Of a stretch of 57,199 nt of DNA, positions 9,591 to 17,057 are shown piece by piece. The notes under the pieces were generated by a model, which was not told where the DNA came from, did no database searches, and worked only from the letters and a program-made list of their open reading frames with translations. Location: the NCBI GenBank assembly GCA_002067405.1, contig MVRP01000007.1:1-57199 (forward strand). The letters run 5' to 3'. Source of the DNA: Syntrophorhabdaceae bacterium PtaU1.Bin034. Lineage in GTDB: Bacteria; Desulfobacterota_G; Syntrophorhabdia; Syntrophorhabdales; WCHB1-27. The position numbers and the translations under genes were made by a program. Position 1 is the stretch's first letter. Every line of letters begins with the position of its first letter.

Positions 9591-10319
9591 TTACCGGCAC
9601 AGTTCCTGGAAGACAGCTTCCGGATTTGCCGATCTCATTAATGTCTCTCCAATAAGAAAACCGTTCGCGCCCATGGCAATAAGTCGCTCCACGTCCTGCC
9701 TCGACTTGATCCCGCTTTCCGCGATCCTTAGGGGCGAGTGCAGGTCCGGCAGCATCGAGGCCGTCCTCTTCAGGTCAACTTCCATGGTATCGAGGTTCCT
9801 CGCATTCACCCCGATAATCTCCGGCCTGATGTCAGCCAGCTTCGCCATCTCTTCCCTGTCATGCAACTCCACGACGCACGAAAGACCCAGCCGGCGCGCA
9901 TGAGCATAGAGCGCTTCCAGCTCCTCTTTGTCCAGGATCCTCGCAATGAGAAGGACAATGTCCGCGCCGGCGCCGTAGGCGAAATCAACCTGCACCGGGT
10001 CTATGATGAAGTCCTTGCAGAGGACCGGCAACGACGTCTGCTCCGCCACCTCCGTCAGGAACTCATAGCTCCCGCCAAAGTACGTGGTGTCGGTGAGCAC
10101 GCTGATAGCCTTCGCATATTTCGAGTAAATGTGTATCCGCTCCGGATCGACATCACGGATGAACCCGGCCGAGGGCGATTTTCTCTTCAACTCGGCAATG
10201 ATGTTCACGGGCGAATCGAAGACAAGGGGTGTGATGGTCGCCTTTTTCCTCCCGGGCGGCCGCCGTTTCCTCAGTTCTGTTACCTCCTGTCTCTTTGTCT
10301 CCAGGATCCGGTCGATCAT
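9591..10319 (-). CDS. trpC: Indole-3-glycerol-phosphate synthase
   Basis: A 242-residue TIM-barrel enzyme that closes the indole ring from CdRP. ELKRKSPSAG, LCKDFIID and IGVNARNLDT are the conserved active-site segments, and AESGI and FLIGETLM form the phosphate site. The start at 10319 overlaps the trpD stop in an ATGA junction. A longer frame to 10610 runs inside trpD and is rejected. It is monofunctional: there is no fused phosphoribosylanthranilate isomerase domain. Confidence 0.96.
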   Translation of the reverse strand: MIDRILETKRQEVTELRKRRPPGRKKATITPLVFDSPVNIIAELKRKSPSAGFIRDVDPERIHIYSKYAKAISVLTDTTYFGGSYEFLTEVAEQTSLPVLCKDFIIDPVQVDFAYGAGADIVLLIARILDKEELEALYAHARRLGLSCVVELHDREEMAKLADIRPEIIGVNARNLDTMEVDLKRTASMLPDLHSPLRIAESGIKSRQDVERLIAMGANGFLIGETLMRSANPEAVFQELCR

Positions 10320-11302
10320 GACGCCAGCTCCGTCAGCCTCTCGTATGCTTTCCCACTTCGTATTACCTCTCTCGCGAGCATGAAGGCAGGTACCAGCTTG
10401 TCTTCGACATGAGCTGCCATGAGGGCAAAGGCGGCATTGATCGCCACCACGTTCACAAGGTCGGGGTGGCGGCCGAGCAGCGTCTCTTTCAACAGCCGCG
10501 CATTCGTTGCAGGCTCGTATCCTTTTATGGCCTCCGTACCCGCATAGATGCCGAAATCCCGGGGATCGAACTCGAACCGCCGCACGGACGAACCGCATTT
10601 GTGGTAACACACGGTCTTGGCCGAGAGGCTGATCTCATCGAGCCCATCCTCGCTCGACACGAGCATCACGTCAGGGATGCCGAGGATTTCGAGGGCGCCC
10701 AGGTAAGCCGGCATGACATCCGTACGAAAAACGCCAATGAGCCGACTGTCCGGCCGCGCAGGGTTGCAGAGGGGGCCCAGCAGGTTAAAAACGGTCCTTT
10801 TGCCTATCTTCTTCCTTGCAGGAGTGACAAATCGCATGGCAGGGAAGAATTTCTGCGCAAATATAAAGACAAAATTCTTTTCCTTAAGAAAGCGGACCGC
10901 TTCGTCGGGTTCGAGATCTATGGGTATTTTGAGTGCCTCGAGCACGTCGGCCGCACCCGACTTTGAACTGACGGCCCTGTTGCCGTGCTTCGCCACCGGG
11001 ACGAAAAGGCTGCAGACGATCGCGCTGGTCGTGGAGATGTTGAAACTCCCGCTGTCGTCTCCTCCTGTTCCGACCACGTCGAGGAGCCTGTCGAAAGAGT
11101 GTTCGAGCGGGATCGCCCTTTCGAGAAGCGCCAGAGCCGCGCCTGCGATCTCATTTTCCGTCTCTCCTTTCTCGGCAAGGGAGACAAGGATCTCCTCGAT
11201 GTCGAACTGTTCGATTTCACCGTCCAGCATACCGTCGAAGACGGCGTGCGCCTCGTCGAACGTCAGATCAATACCCTGTTTGAGCCTGTCAGCAATTTCC
11301 AT
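10316..11302 (-). CDS. trpD: Anthranilate phosphoribosyltransferase
   Basis: A 328-residue enzyme joining anthranilate to PRPP. VGTGGDDSGSFNISTTSA around residue 77 is the PRPP loop, and KHGNRAVSSKSGAADVLEAL is the second signature; RTVFNLLGPLCNP follows. It overlaps trpG by 14 nt at its start and trpC by 4 nt at its end, so the operon is translationally coupled. It is not fused to the TrpG amidotransferase. Confidence 0.97.
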   Translation of the reverse strand: MEIADRLKQGIDLTFDEAHAVFDGMLDGEIEQFDIEEILVSLAEKGETENEIAGAALALLERAIPLEHSFDRLLDVVGTGGDDSGSFNISTTSAIVCSLFVPVAKHGNRAVSSKSGAADVLEALKIPIDLEPDEAVRFLKEKNFVFIFAQKFFPAMRFVTPARKKIGKRTVFNLLGPLCNPARPDSRLIGVFRTDVMPAYLGALEILGIPDVMLVSSEDGLDEISLSAKTVCYHKCGSSVRRFEFDPRDFGIYAGTEAIKGYEPATNARLLKETLLGRHPDLVNVVAINAAFALMAAHVEDKLVPAFMLAREVIRSGKAYERLTELAS

Positions 11303-11858
11303 TGCACACCTCCAGAAAATTCTTTATAAACCTCATTCCGTCAGGCGTGGCGTACGATTCCGGGTGAAACTGAAGGCCGAAGACCTTCGCGCTGCGATGC
11401 TCGAAGGCCATCACTTCGCCATCGCTCCTTGAGATTGCGCACACCTTCAGGTCCCTGTCGTCGCACTCTACGACAAGGGAATGGTATCGTACGGCCTGGA
11501 ACTCCCGGTCTATGCCGTCGAACAGCGTGCCACCGTAGTGGTCCATGCGGTCAACTTTGCCGTGCATGATGCTCCTGGCCCTTCGTATGGGTTTGCCGAA
11601 GTAGTAGCCGATAGCCTGCATGCCGAGACATATGCCGAGCACCGGCACCTTGTCCTTGAAGTAATCGATGGCCTGGAGGCTCAAAAGGGAATGGGCCGGA
11701 TGGGAAGGGCCTGGGGAGATGACGATCCCCGTTGCCCCGATGCCTTTCATGCTTTCCAGGCTGTCCGTATTCCTGAAGACCCTTACATCGCACTGCCGGG
11801 CCAGATAGTCGTACACGTTGAAGGTAAAAGAATCGTAGTTGTCGATCAACGCTATCAT
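11289..11858 (-). CDS. trpG: Anthranilate synthase component II (glutamine amidotransferase)
   Basis: A 189-residue class I glutamine amidotransferase that supplies ammonia to TrpE. The nucleophile is Cys77 in LGICLGMQ, and the His/Glu pair is in LQFHPES near residue 170. The start overlaps the trpE stop by 4 nt (ATGA). In some bacteria such a subunit also serves p-aminobenzoate synthesis; the position inside the trp operon favours the tryptophan role. Confidence 0.95.
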   Translation of the reverse strand: MIALIDNYDSFTFNVYDYLARQCDVRVFRNTDSLESMKGIGATGIVISPGPSHPAHSLLSLQAIDYFKDKVPVLGICLGMQAIGYYFGKPIRRARSIMHGKVDRMDHYGGTLFDGIDREFQAVRYHSLVVECDDRDLKVCAISRSDGEVMAFEHRSAKVFGLQFHPESYATPDGMRFIKNFLEVCNGNC

Positions 11859-13273
11859 GCCAATCCTCCTGATTTCATAAGGACAAGGAGCTTATTCAGG
11901 ACCTCGTCGTACTCCCTCTCGGGGACACTGTCGTACACAATGCCCGCGCCTGCCTGCAGCCGCGCCCTGTTGCCCCTGAATATCCCGGTTCTAATGGTAA
12001 TTGCCATGTCCAGACTGCCGTTAAAGCCGATGTAACCGAGGCAGCCGGCGTACGCGCCCCTTGGTCCGTCTTCCATTTCATCGATGACCTCTATGGCCCG
12101 CACCTTCGGGGCCCCGCTCACGGTACCCGCCGGAAAGGTCTGCTTGAGCGCGTCGAACACGTGCAGGTCTTCCGCAAGCCGGCCCTTCACCTCCGAGACA
12201 AGATGGACCACGTGCGAGTACACCTCCGGCTGCATAAAGCTCTCCACCCGGACCGTTCCCACCTTGCAGATCCTCGACAGGTCGTTCCTCGCCAAATCCA
12301 CGAGCATCAGGTGCTCCGCCCTCTCCTTTTCGTCGTTGGTCAGGCAATCAATGATCTCCTGTATCTCCTTCGACGGCTCGCGCTTCTTGGTCCCCGCGAT
12401 CGGTTTGAGAGTCGCGACCCGGTTCCTCACGTGAAGATGGATCTCGGGGCTCGATCCCACTATACAATCGTCGCCATCCTTGAGGAAATACATGTACGGA
12501 GACGGATTGATCTTCCTGAGGCCCCGGTAGAACTCGAAGGGGTTGATGTCTTCGGCTTCCAGATAGTCGGACAGAACGATCTGTATGGCCTCCCCCTCGC
12601 CGATCATATTTCTCGTTCTATCTACCTTATCGATAAAGAGCCCGCGCGGAATGTCCCGGACGAGTTTCGGAGGTGACTGCTGTTGAACCGATGCGACCAC
12701 GAGGCCTCTTATCCGATCCTCGGTCCTGTCCAGTTCCCTGGCTACGGCGCGGTACGCATCCTCGGGGTCCGCATCGCCGGTAGGCTTCGATACCGCGAGA
12801 TAGAGCTTGTTCGTGTAATTGTCGTAGACGCAGAAACGCTCGACAAGGTAAAGGACGCCAAGGAACGCACCTTTCCGGGAAAGAGGCTTTTTCAGGACGC
12901 CGCACTCCCCCACGAATTCGAAGTTGAGATAGCCCACATAGCCCCCGGAAAAATCCCCAAAGTCGGAAAAGACAGGTGTCCTGCACTGGACGAGATGCTT
13001 GCTGAGCTGCGAGAGCGGACAGATAAATTCCCCGTTCCTGTAAACGCCGTCCTGCTTCAGGACCATCTTTTCGGTGATGTCGAAGGCAAGAAAGGAAAAC
13101 CTGCTGTACGTCTTGTTCTGTTTTGCGCTCTCAAGAAGGATTGCCCTGTCGAAGGCGAGGAACTTCGAGAGCATGGACACGGGCGTGTCCATATCCCCAT
13201 CCATCTCCTTATAGACGGTTACCCTTTCAAAATCTTGCGAAAGTCGTTTGAATTCGTTTAAAGACGGATACAT
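11855..13273 (-). CDS. trpE: Anthranilate synthase component I
   Basis: A 472-residue chorismate-utilising enzyme, first of the operon. The Trp feedback site motif LLESA is present near residue 47, so end-product inhibition is expected. The catalytic domain shows KPIAGTKKREPS, the ERAEHLMLVDLARNDL helix and TFPAGTVSGAPKVRAIEVIDEME, followed by the GYIGF segment. The ATG at 13273 has GGAGG five bases upstream. Expression is predicted to be controlled by the attenuator lying immediately 5'. Confidence 0.97.
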   Translation of the reverse strand: MYPSLNEFKRLSQDFERVTVYKEMDGDMDTPVSMLSKFLAFDRAILLESAKQNKTYSRFSFLAFDITEKMVLKQDGVYRNGEFICPLSQLSKHLVQCRTPVFSDFGDFSGGYVGYLNFEFVGECGVLKKPLSRKGAFLGVLYLVERFCVYDNYTNKLYLAVSKPTGDADPEDAYRAVARELDRTEDRIRGLVVASVQQQSPPKLVRDIPRGLFIDKVDRTRNMIGEGEAIQIVLSDYLEAEDINPFEFYRGLRKINPSPYMYFLKDGDDCIVGSSPEIHLHVRNRVATLKPIAGTKKREPSKEIQEIIDCLTNDEKERAEHLMLVDLARNDLSRICKVGTVRVESFMQPEVYSHVVHLVSEVKGRLAEDLHVFDALKQTFPAGTVSGAPKVRAIEVIDEMEDGPRGAYAGCLGYIGFNGSLDMAITIRTGIFRGNRARLQAGAGIVYDSVPEREYDEVLNKLLVLMKSGGLA

Positions 13274-13290
13274 AAAACCTCCAGAGATAA

Positions 13291-13329
13291 TAAAAAAGCC
13301 GCTTCAGGAACTCGGGCTCCCGAAGCGGC
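13291..13329 (-). terminator. trp attenuator terminator (3:4 hairpin)
   Basis: Read on the minus strand, GCCGCTTC and GAAGCGGC pair perfectly around a 23-nt region that also contains CGGGAGCCCG, followed by six T residues (13292-13297). This is a classical intrinsic terminator 18 nt before the trpE start. Its left arm is also complementary to the right arm of the upstream hairpin, which makes the two structures mutually exclusive. Confidence 0.8.
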
Positions 13330-13337
13330 GAGAATAC

Positions 13338-13387
13338 AAAAAGGCCGCTTAAGCCCGAGGGTTGGCTACCCCGGTGCCTAAACGGCC
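13338..13387 (-). promoter_or_regulatory. trp leader hairpin 1:2 with alternative antiterminator pairing
   Basis: On the minus strand a 12-bp stem with two G-U pairs (arms 13376-13387 and 13343-13354) is followed by five T residues. Its downstream arm plus loop edge, CTCGGGC and AAGCGGC, can instead pair with GCCGCTT and GCCCGAG inside the terminator, giving a 2:3 antiterminator. GGGGTAGC occurs both in the leader peptide gene (13412-13419) and in this loop (13365-13372), and both copies can pair with GCTATCCC (13398-13405), which links ribosome position to folding. Confidence 0.7.
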
Positions 13388-13408
13388 TGAATCTAAAGGG
13401 ATAGCCGG

Positions 13409-13468
13409 TTAGCTACCCCACCACCACATGTTCGACATTAAATTGATGCTGCTTGCGAAAACGATCAT
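13409..13468 (-). CDS. trpL: trp operon leader peptide
   Basis: A 19-residue frame on the minus strand, MIVFASSINLMSNMWWWGS, has three consecutive Trp codons just before its end and stops inside the first pairing element. This is the hallmark of ribosome-mediated attenuation: lack of charged tRNA-Trp stalls the ribosome at the TGG run. The start is uncertain. The ATG at 13468 lies almost at the predicted transcription start (a leaderless message), while the internal ATG at 13438 gives the 9-residue MSNMWWWGS; neither has a clear ribosome site. Confidence 0.75.
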   Translation of the reverse strand: MIVFASSINLMSNMWWWGS

Positions 13469-13475
13469 GGTCTAA

Positions 13476-13504
13476 TTTTTAGCCTATATGGCTGCTGCTG
13501 TCAA
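13476..13504 (-). promoter_or_regulatory. Candidate trp operon promoter
   Basis: On the minus strand TTGACA (13499-13504), a 17-nt spacer and TAAAAA (13476-13481) lie just upstream of the leader peptide. The -35 is perfect and the -10 matches four of six. Transcription would begin near 13469, giving a leader of about 195 nt before trpE. Confidence 0.6.
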
Positions 13505-13572
13505 GGCTTTTCTTGGTTCGGGCGAAAAATCGCCCGCCTGCAAGGTTTTTCCGGCGGACCGCAAGGAGAGCC

Positions 13573-14028
13573 TCATCCGTAACGGCCCCTGAAGAACTGA
13601 TAGAAATAGGCTATGCAGAGGCCGAAGATCACGTGATTGGCCAGGCCCGCGAGGAAAGCCCATTTCCCCAGGATATTCACCATGAAGGGACCCGGGGGCC
13701 TTTCCGTCCCTGCCCTGACCCCCGCGTGCACCCGGGGAAGCGCTGCAAGGGCAAGGCCGACGACGAGCCACTGGGCCACGCCGAAGATGAGACCGTAGAG
13801 GTAGCTGGGCCAGCCTATATCGACCGACCATAACGCTGCGTAGACCAGGGCGATGACACAGCCTGCGACAAAGAGAAGCGCGAGACCCAGGACGGCATGC
13901 CGGTTGCGGGTAAACATGGTGCTGAAATATCTCTCCATGCCCATCTGGTTCAACGTTGTCAGCCGGGTCGTGATGGTAAAGACAAAGGTGGCAATGAGAC
14001 CTGAAATCACGGCGCCCGCGAAATCCAT
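13573..14028 (-). CDS. Hypothetical four-helix membrane protein
   Basis: A 151-residue integral membrane protein with about four hydrophobic segments (near residues 3-22, 45-68, 75-98 and 120-145). I do not recognise the family. The ATG at 14028 (MDFAGAVISG) has a GGAGAGGAG box; a frame beginning at 14118 would add 30 polar residues and is less likely. It sits alone between the trp leader and a TPR protein on the same strand. Confidence 0.65.
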   Translation of the reverse strand: MDFAGAVISGLIATFVFTITTRLTTLNQMGMERYFSTMFTRNRHAVLGLALLFVAGCVIALVYAALWSVDIGWPSYLYGLIFGVAQWLVVGLALAALPRVHAGVRAGTERPPGPFMVNILGKWAFLAGLANHVIFGLCIAYFYQFFRGRYG

Positions 14029-14155
14029 TCGCTCCTCTCCTGTGCTGGCAGGTTTTGTGTTGCTATAAAAGTAGGCATGGCCGGCTTTCTCTTCAAGATT
14101 CGAGCGAAGGACCGGCATGTCAAGTTGCTTCTCACGGCTTTGTGCCGTTTATTGA

Positions 14156-15418
14156 TCAGATAAGGAGTGCCGGGATCTCTTTTCCCAGAGATTCCGTTCC
14201 TTGTGAGAAGACACTCAGATAGGCACTTTCCCGAATGCGGTACAGCTTGACCAAATGGGCGATCCTTTGATCGTCCCCCGATAGGTCAGCGAAGACTGCG
14301 TCCTCCAGGGCGTGCTGCATTTCAGCCTTCTTCCGGGTAACCTCTTCATTTGCATAGATGCGGTCCGCAAGCAGGAGCACCGCCTCGACCGCAATCCCGT
14401 TAAGGTCTGCCATCGTCCTTCCCTGAACCCCGGCCTCGGTCACGAGACCCAGGTGGGCCAGTATGAGGAACACAAAACCGGTCAGGCACAGGAACTCCTT
14501 ACAGGCCGACAAAGCAGGATCACCGCCCATGTCGTGGATAATACATCGCCCCCGGTCAAGGAACGCGCATGTTCGCGCCTCCTGCGTGATCCAGACAAGT
14601 TCCCGATAACCCATTCCTTTCGGCAAATTACGGAGAAGACCGGTACCGAGGGGCCGGCTTGTGCGTCGGGGATAGAAAACCGAATGCCCACCGTTATGCC
14701 GCAGGATGTAGTCGGGAGGGATCAGCCGGGTAAGATGTGTCTCCCTGTCGAACAGGAGCGCTCCAACGTAAGCCTCCTGCTGAAGGCCCTTCTCGCGCAG
14801 GAATTTTTCTATTGCCTGGAGTTTCCAGGCGCCGATCATCAAGCCGTGGACTACGGGCTCATGGCTGAAATGGCAGCAATAGGCCGGACAGGGCACGATG
14901 CATGATTTCCCTTCAAAGGCCTTCTCAGCGTTTTTGGCGGATATCACCATTCCATCCGCAATCGCCCTCAATTCCTCGTTCTTTATCCGGGATGCTTCCT
15001 GAAGCAGCCTTTCATTATCCATTCCGCAACCAAGGAAGGCCTTTTCGAGGACGCCGGCACTATCCCTGATCCGCCCTATCCTGGCATAGTTGGCGTCTAT
15101 TTGAACGGCCTTACGGTAATCCTCGTCGGCCCGCTGTCCATCTCCCTTGCGGCGCCACACCATACTCCTCTCGTAGCGGTACTCGGCCGAAAGAGGCGCA
15201 AGGTCAACAGCCCTGGTCATTTCCTTCAGCGCCCCGTCGAGATCACCCTTCCCCATATAGGACAGGCCGAGGTGATGGCGGATGTAGGGCCGGTCATCGA
15301 GTGCCAGCGCCTTCAGGAAGCACCGGGCAGCCTCATCGTACCGGCCCTCTTCGTAAAATACCGCACCCTGGCTGTGGTAGTACTTTTCCGCCATGGCCCG
15401 GTTCAGCTCATCTTCCAT
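14156..15418 (-). CDS. TPR protein with YkgJ-like cysteine cluster domain
   Basis: A 420-residue soluble protein. Residues 10-120 contain about three tetratricopeptide repeats (AVFYEEGRYDEAARCFLKALALD, LGLSYMGKGDLDGALKEMTRAVDLAP and a third), a protein-interaction scaffold. The second half has spaced cysteines, CIVPCPAYCC near residue 175 and CAFLDRGRCIIHDM...ACKEFLC near 285-310, resembling the YkgJ/FliB-type putative metal-chelating domain. The fusion suggests a protein-modifying or metal-handling role, but no function can be assigned. Confidence 0.65.
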   Translation of the reverse strand: MEDELNRAMAEKYYHSQGAVFYEEGRYDEAARCFLKALALDDRPYIRHHLGLSYMGKGDLDGALKEMTRAVDLAPLSAEYRYERSMVWRRKGDGQRADEDYRKAVQIDANYARIGRIRDSAGVLEKAFLGCGMDNERLLQEASRIKNEELRAIADGMVISAKNAEKAFEGKSCIVPCPAYCCHFSHEPVVHGLMIGAWKLQAIEKFLREKGLQQEAYVGALLFDRETHLTRLIPPDYILRHNGGHSVFYPRRTSRPLGTGLLRNLPKGMGYRELVWITQEARTCAFLDRGRCIIHDMGGDPALSACKEFLCLTGFVFLILAHLGLVTEAGVQGRTMADLNGIAVEAVLLLADRIYANEEVTRKKAEMQHALEDAVFADLSGDDQRIAHLVKLYRIRESAYLSVFSQGTESLGKEIPALLI

Positions 15419-15557
15419 ACACCCTTCAATTTTTTTCGGTCAGTCGTCCGGCAATATTCTACCACTTTTGTTGCGGAGCCATGTTACCAATGAAAAGAGG
15501 CAGGTGTTCGAGGTGTGGCCGCTTTGAAGCCGAGGATGAGATCCGGTTGCTGATCGA

Positions 15558-16532
15558 TCACCCTCCTATTTGCCGCAAGTTCATCCGGCATTTCCTGACC
15601 TGTCCCATGTCTGCCCTCCTTTGCGGCTTCGCTCTCACGACCTCCTTCACGAATCGTTTTATCTCCTCGTCCGATGCCCCTCCCCGGAGCAATGCCTTCA
15701 CATCGTACTCTTGCCCGGAAAAAAGGCAGGGCCTTATGCCACCCTGTGCGGTGACTCTGATCCGGTTGCACTGCCGGCATAAATGGGAGGAGAGGGGGCT
15801 TATGAAACCGATACGACCTGCCCCGCCCTTTATCGCATACGTCATTGCGGGACCGCCGGAGGAACAGGAGGATCGTTCCAGGATGTACCTTGTGCGTATA
15901 AACTCTTCTATCGCCCATGAAGTAATAACCCGGGAGCTCTCCCAGAGGCCGGAGTCACCGAAAGGCATAAATTCAATAAAACGGACCTCCACGTTCCTCG
16001 TCTTTGCAAGTTTCACGAAGTCGAGCACCTCGTCGTCGTTGAACCCGTCGATAATCACCGTATTGATCTTCACGGGATTGAGCCCCGAACCGATGGCCAA
16101 GTTGATGCTGTTCCACACCTGGTCGAAAGCATCGACCCCTGTCATGGCGGCGAATCTGCGTCTTTTCAACGTGTCGAGGCTTATGTTGATCCTTTTCAGC
16201 CCGGCCACCTGCAGATCGGGTAACTGGCCGGCCAGGTGTACCCCGTTGGTGGTCAGCCCGACGTCCGTTATTCCGGGAATTGCTCCTATCTCTTTTATGA
16301 GAACAGGAATACCCTTTTTTATGAGCGGCTCTCCGCCGGTAATCCTTATTTTATTGACGCCCAGGCCGGCGCATATCCTGGCCAGCCGGATGATCTCCTC
16401 ATATCTCAGTATCTCTTTATGGGAAACAAAAGGCAGGCGGCCCCCGACACAGTACCTGCATTTCAGGTTGCACCTGTCTGTCACGGAGATCCTTATGTAA
16501 CTTACGGCCCGGTCAAAACGATCAAACAACAT
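15558..16532 (-). CDS. moaA: GTP 3',8-cyclase MoaA
   Basis: A 324-residue radical SAM enzyme catalysing the first step of molybdopterin synthesis. The N-terminal cluster is Cys21, Cys25 and Cys28 (CNLKCRYC), with ITGGEPL following. The C-terminal cluster is Cys252, Cys255 and Cys269, with the GTP-contact segment CNRIRVTAQGGIRPCLF. The family's C-terminal Gly-Gly tail, needed for activity, is present (RQIGG). It lies downstream of a MoaD-like gene and the molybdenum hydroxylase operon, consistent with supplying its cofactor. Confidence 0.95.
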   Translation of the reverse strand: MLFDRFDRAVSYIRISVTDRCNLKCRYCVGGRLPFVSHKEILRYEEIIRLARICAGLGVNKIRITGGEPLIKKGIPVLIKEIGAIPGITDVGLTTNGVHLAGQLPDLQVAGLKRINISLDTLKRRRFAAMTGVDAFDQVWNSINLAIGSGLNPVKINTVIIDGFNDDEVLDFVKLAKTRNVEVRFIEFMPFGDSGLWESSRVITSWAIEEFIRTRYILERSSCSSGGPAMTYAIKGGAGRIGFISPLSSHLCRQCNRIRVTAQGGIRPCLFSGQEYDVKALLRGGASDEEIKRFVKEVVRAKPQRRADMGQVRKCRMNLRQIGG

Positions 16533-16588
16533 ACCTGGCGCTCCTGGATATCACTGACTGGGCCGCCCTGCACATTCCGGTAAGTATC

Positions 16589-16840
16589 TCAACCCCCTGC
16601 CAGTATGACCAAGGTCACTTCCATCTCGTCCTTACCCTTTAGCGGAACATCATCCTCGTCATCAACCTTGTCATACTCGACGCCGTTCAAATAGACTTTG
16701 AAATCACCCCTGATTTCACCGTTTTCAGGCGAACGAATGGGATAACCAACCTTTTTCGATAATTCGGTCAACACCTTTTTCAGGGTCGGAGATTCCATCT
16801 CGAACACCACTTCACCAATAAAATTCGTTTTCACTATCAT
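16589..16840 (-). CDS. MoaD/ThiS-like small sulfur-carrier protein
   Basis: An 83-residue ubiquitin-fold protein ending in Gly-Gly (VILAGG), the feature by which MoaD and ThiS carry a thiocarboxylate. It begins MIVKTNFIGEVVFEME; FKVYLNGVEY and PLKGKDEMEVTLVILAGG match the beta-grasp core and C terminus. The start at 16840 has GGAGG nine bases upstream and is preferred to 16864. It lies 56 bp before moaA and downstream of the molybdenum hydroxylase, so a role in molybdopterin sulfuration is likely; a different sulfur-transfer role is possible. Confidence 0.75.
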   Translation of the reverse strand: MIVKTNFIGEVVFEMESPTLKKVLTELSKKVGYPIRSPENGEIRGDFKVYLNGVEYDKVDDEDDVPLKGKDEMEVTLVILAGG

Positions 16841-16996
16841 GATATTGTCCCTCCTTTTTTGCATCTATCTCCACTCTGTTCGGCAAAGGGGCGGTCTCTC
16901 GTCACATCAGGCGCCTCGCAGGTTCTGTTGTTCTACAAACCATTCACGAGTGCTCCCTCCTATCTGACGTAAACGTCCCTTTTGCATTGGAGGTGG

Positions 16997-17037
16997 GCAG
17001 AGACCTCGCTTTAGCCTGGCGGCTTGGAGGTCTCTGC
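16997..17037 (-). terminator. Inverted repeat after the molybdenum hydroxylase operon
   Basis: A perfect 11-bp inverted repeat (GCAGAGACCTC / GAGGTCTCTGC) with a 19-nt loop lies 21 bp beyond the Mo-subunit stop and before the MoaD-like gene. There is no T-tract in the operon direction. It probably ends or attenuates the operon message. Confidence 0.5.
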
Positions 17038-17057
17038 AGCAAGGGGGTTAAGAAGAC

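Noticed and set aside
10320..10610. N-terminal extension of TrpC
   Set aside because: Lies inside trpD; the ATGA overlap at 10316-10319 gives the normal TrpC start.
15301..16500. 399-residue open frame on the plus strand
   Set aside because: Antisense to moaA and its neighbour; no recognisable motifs, while moaA is certain.
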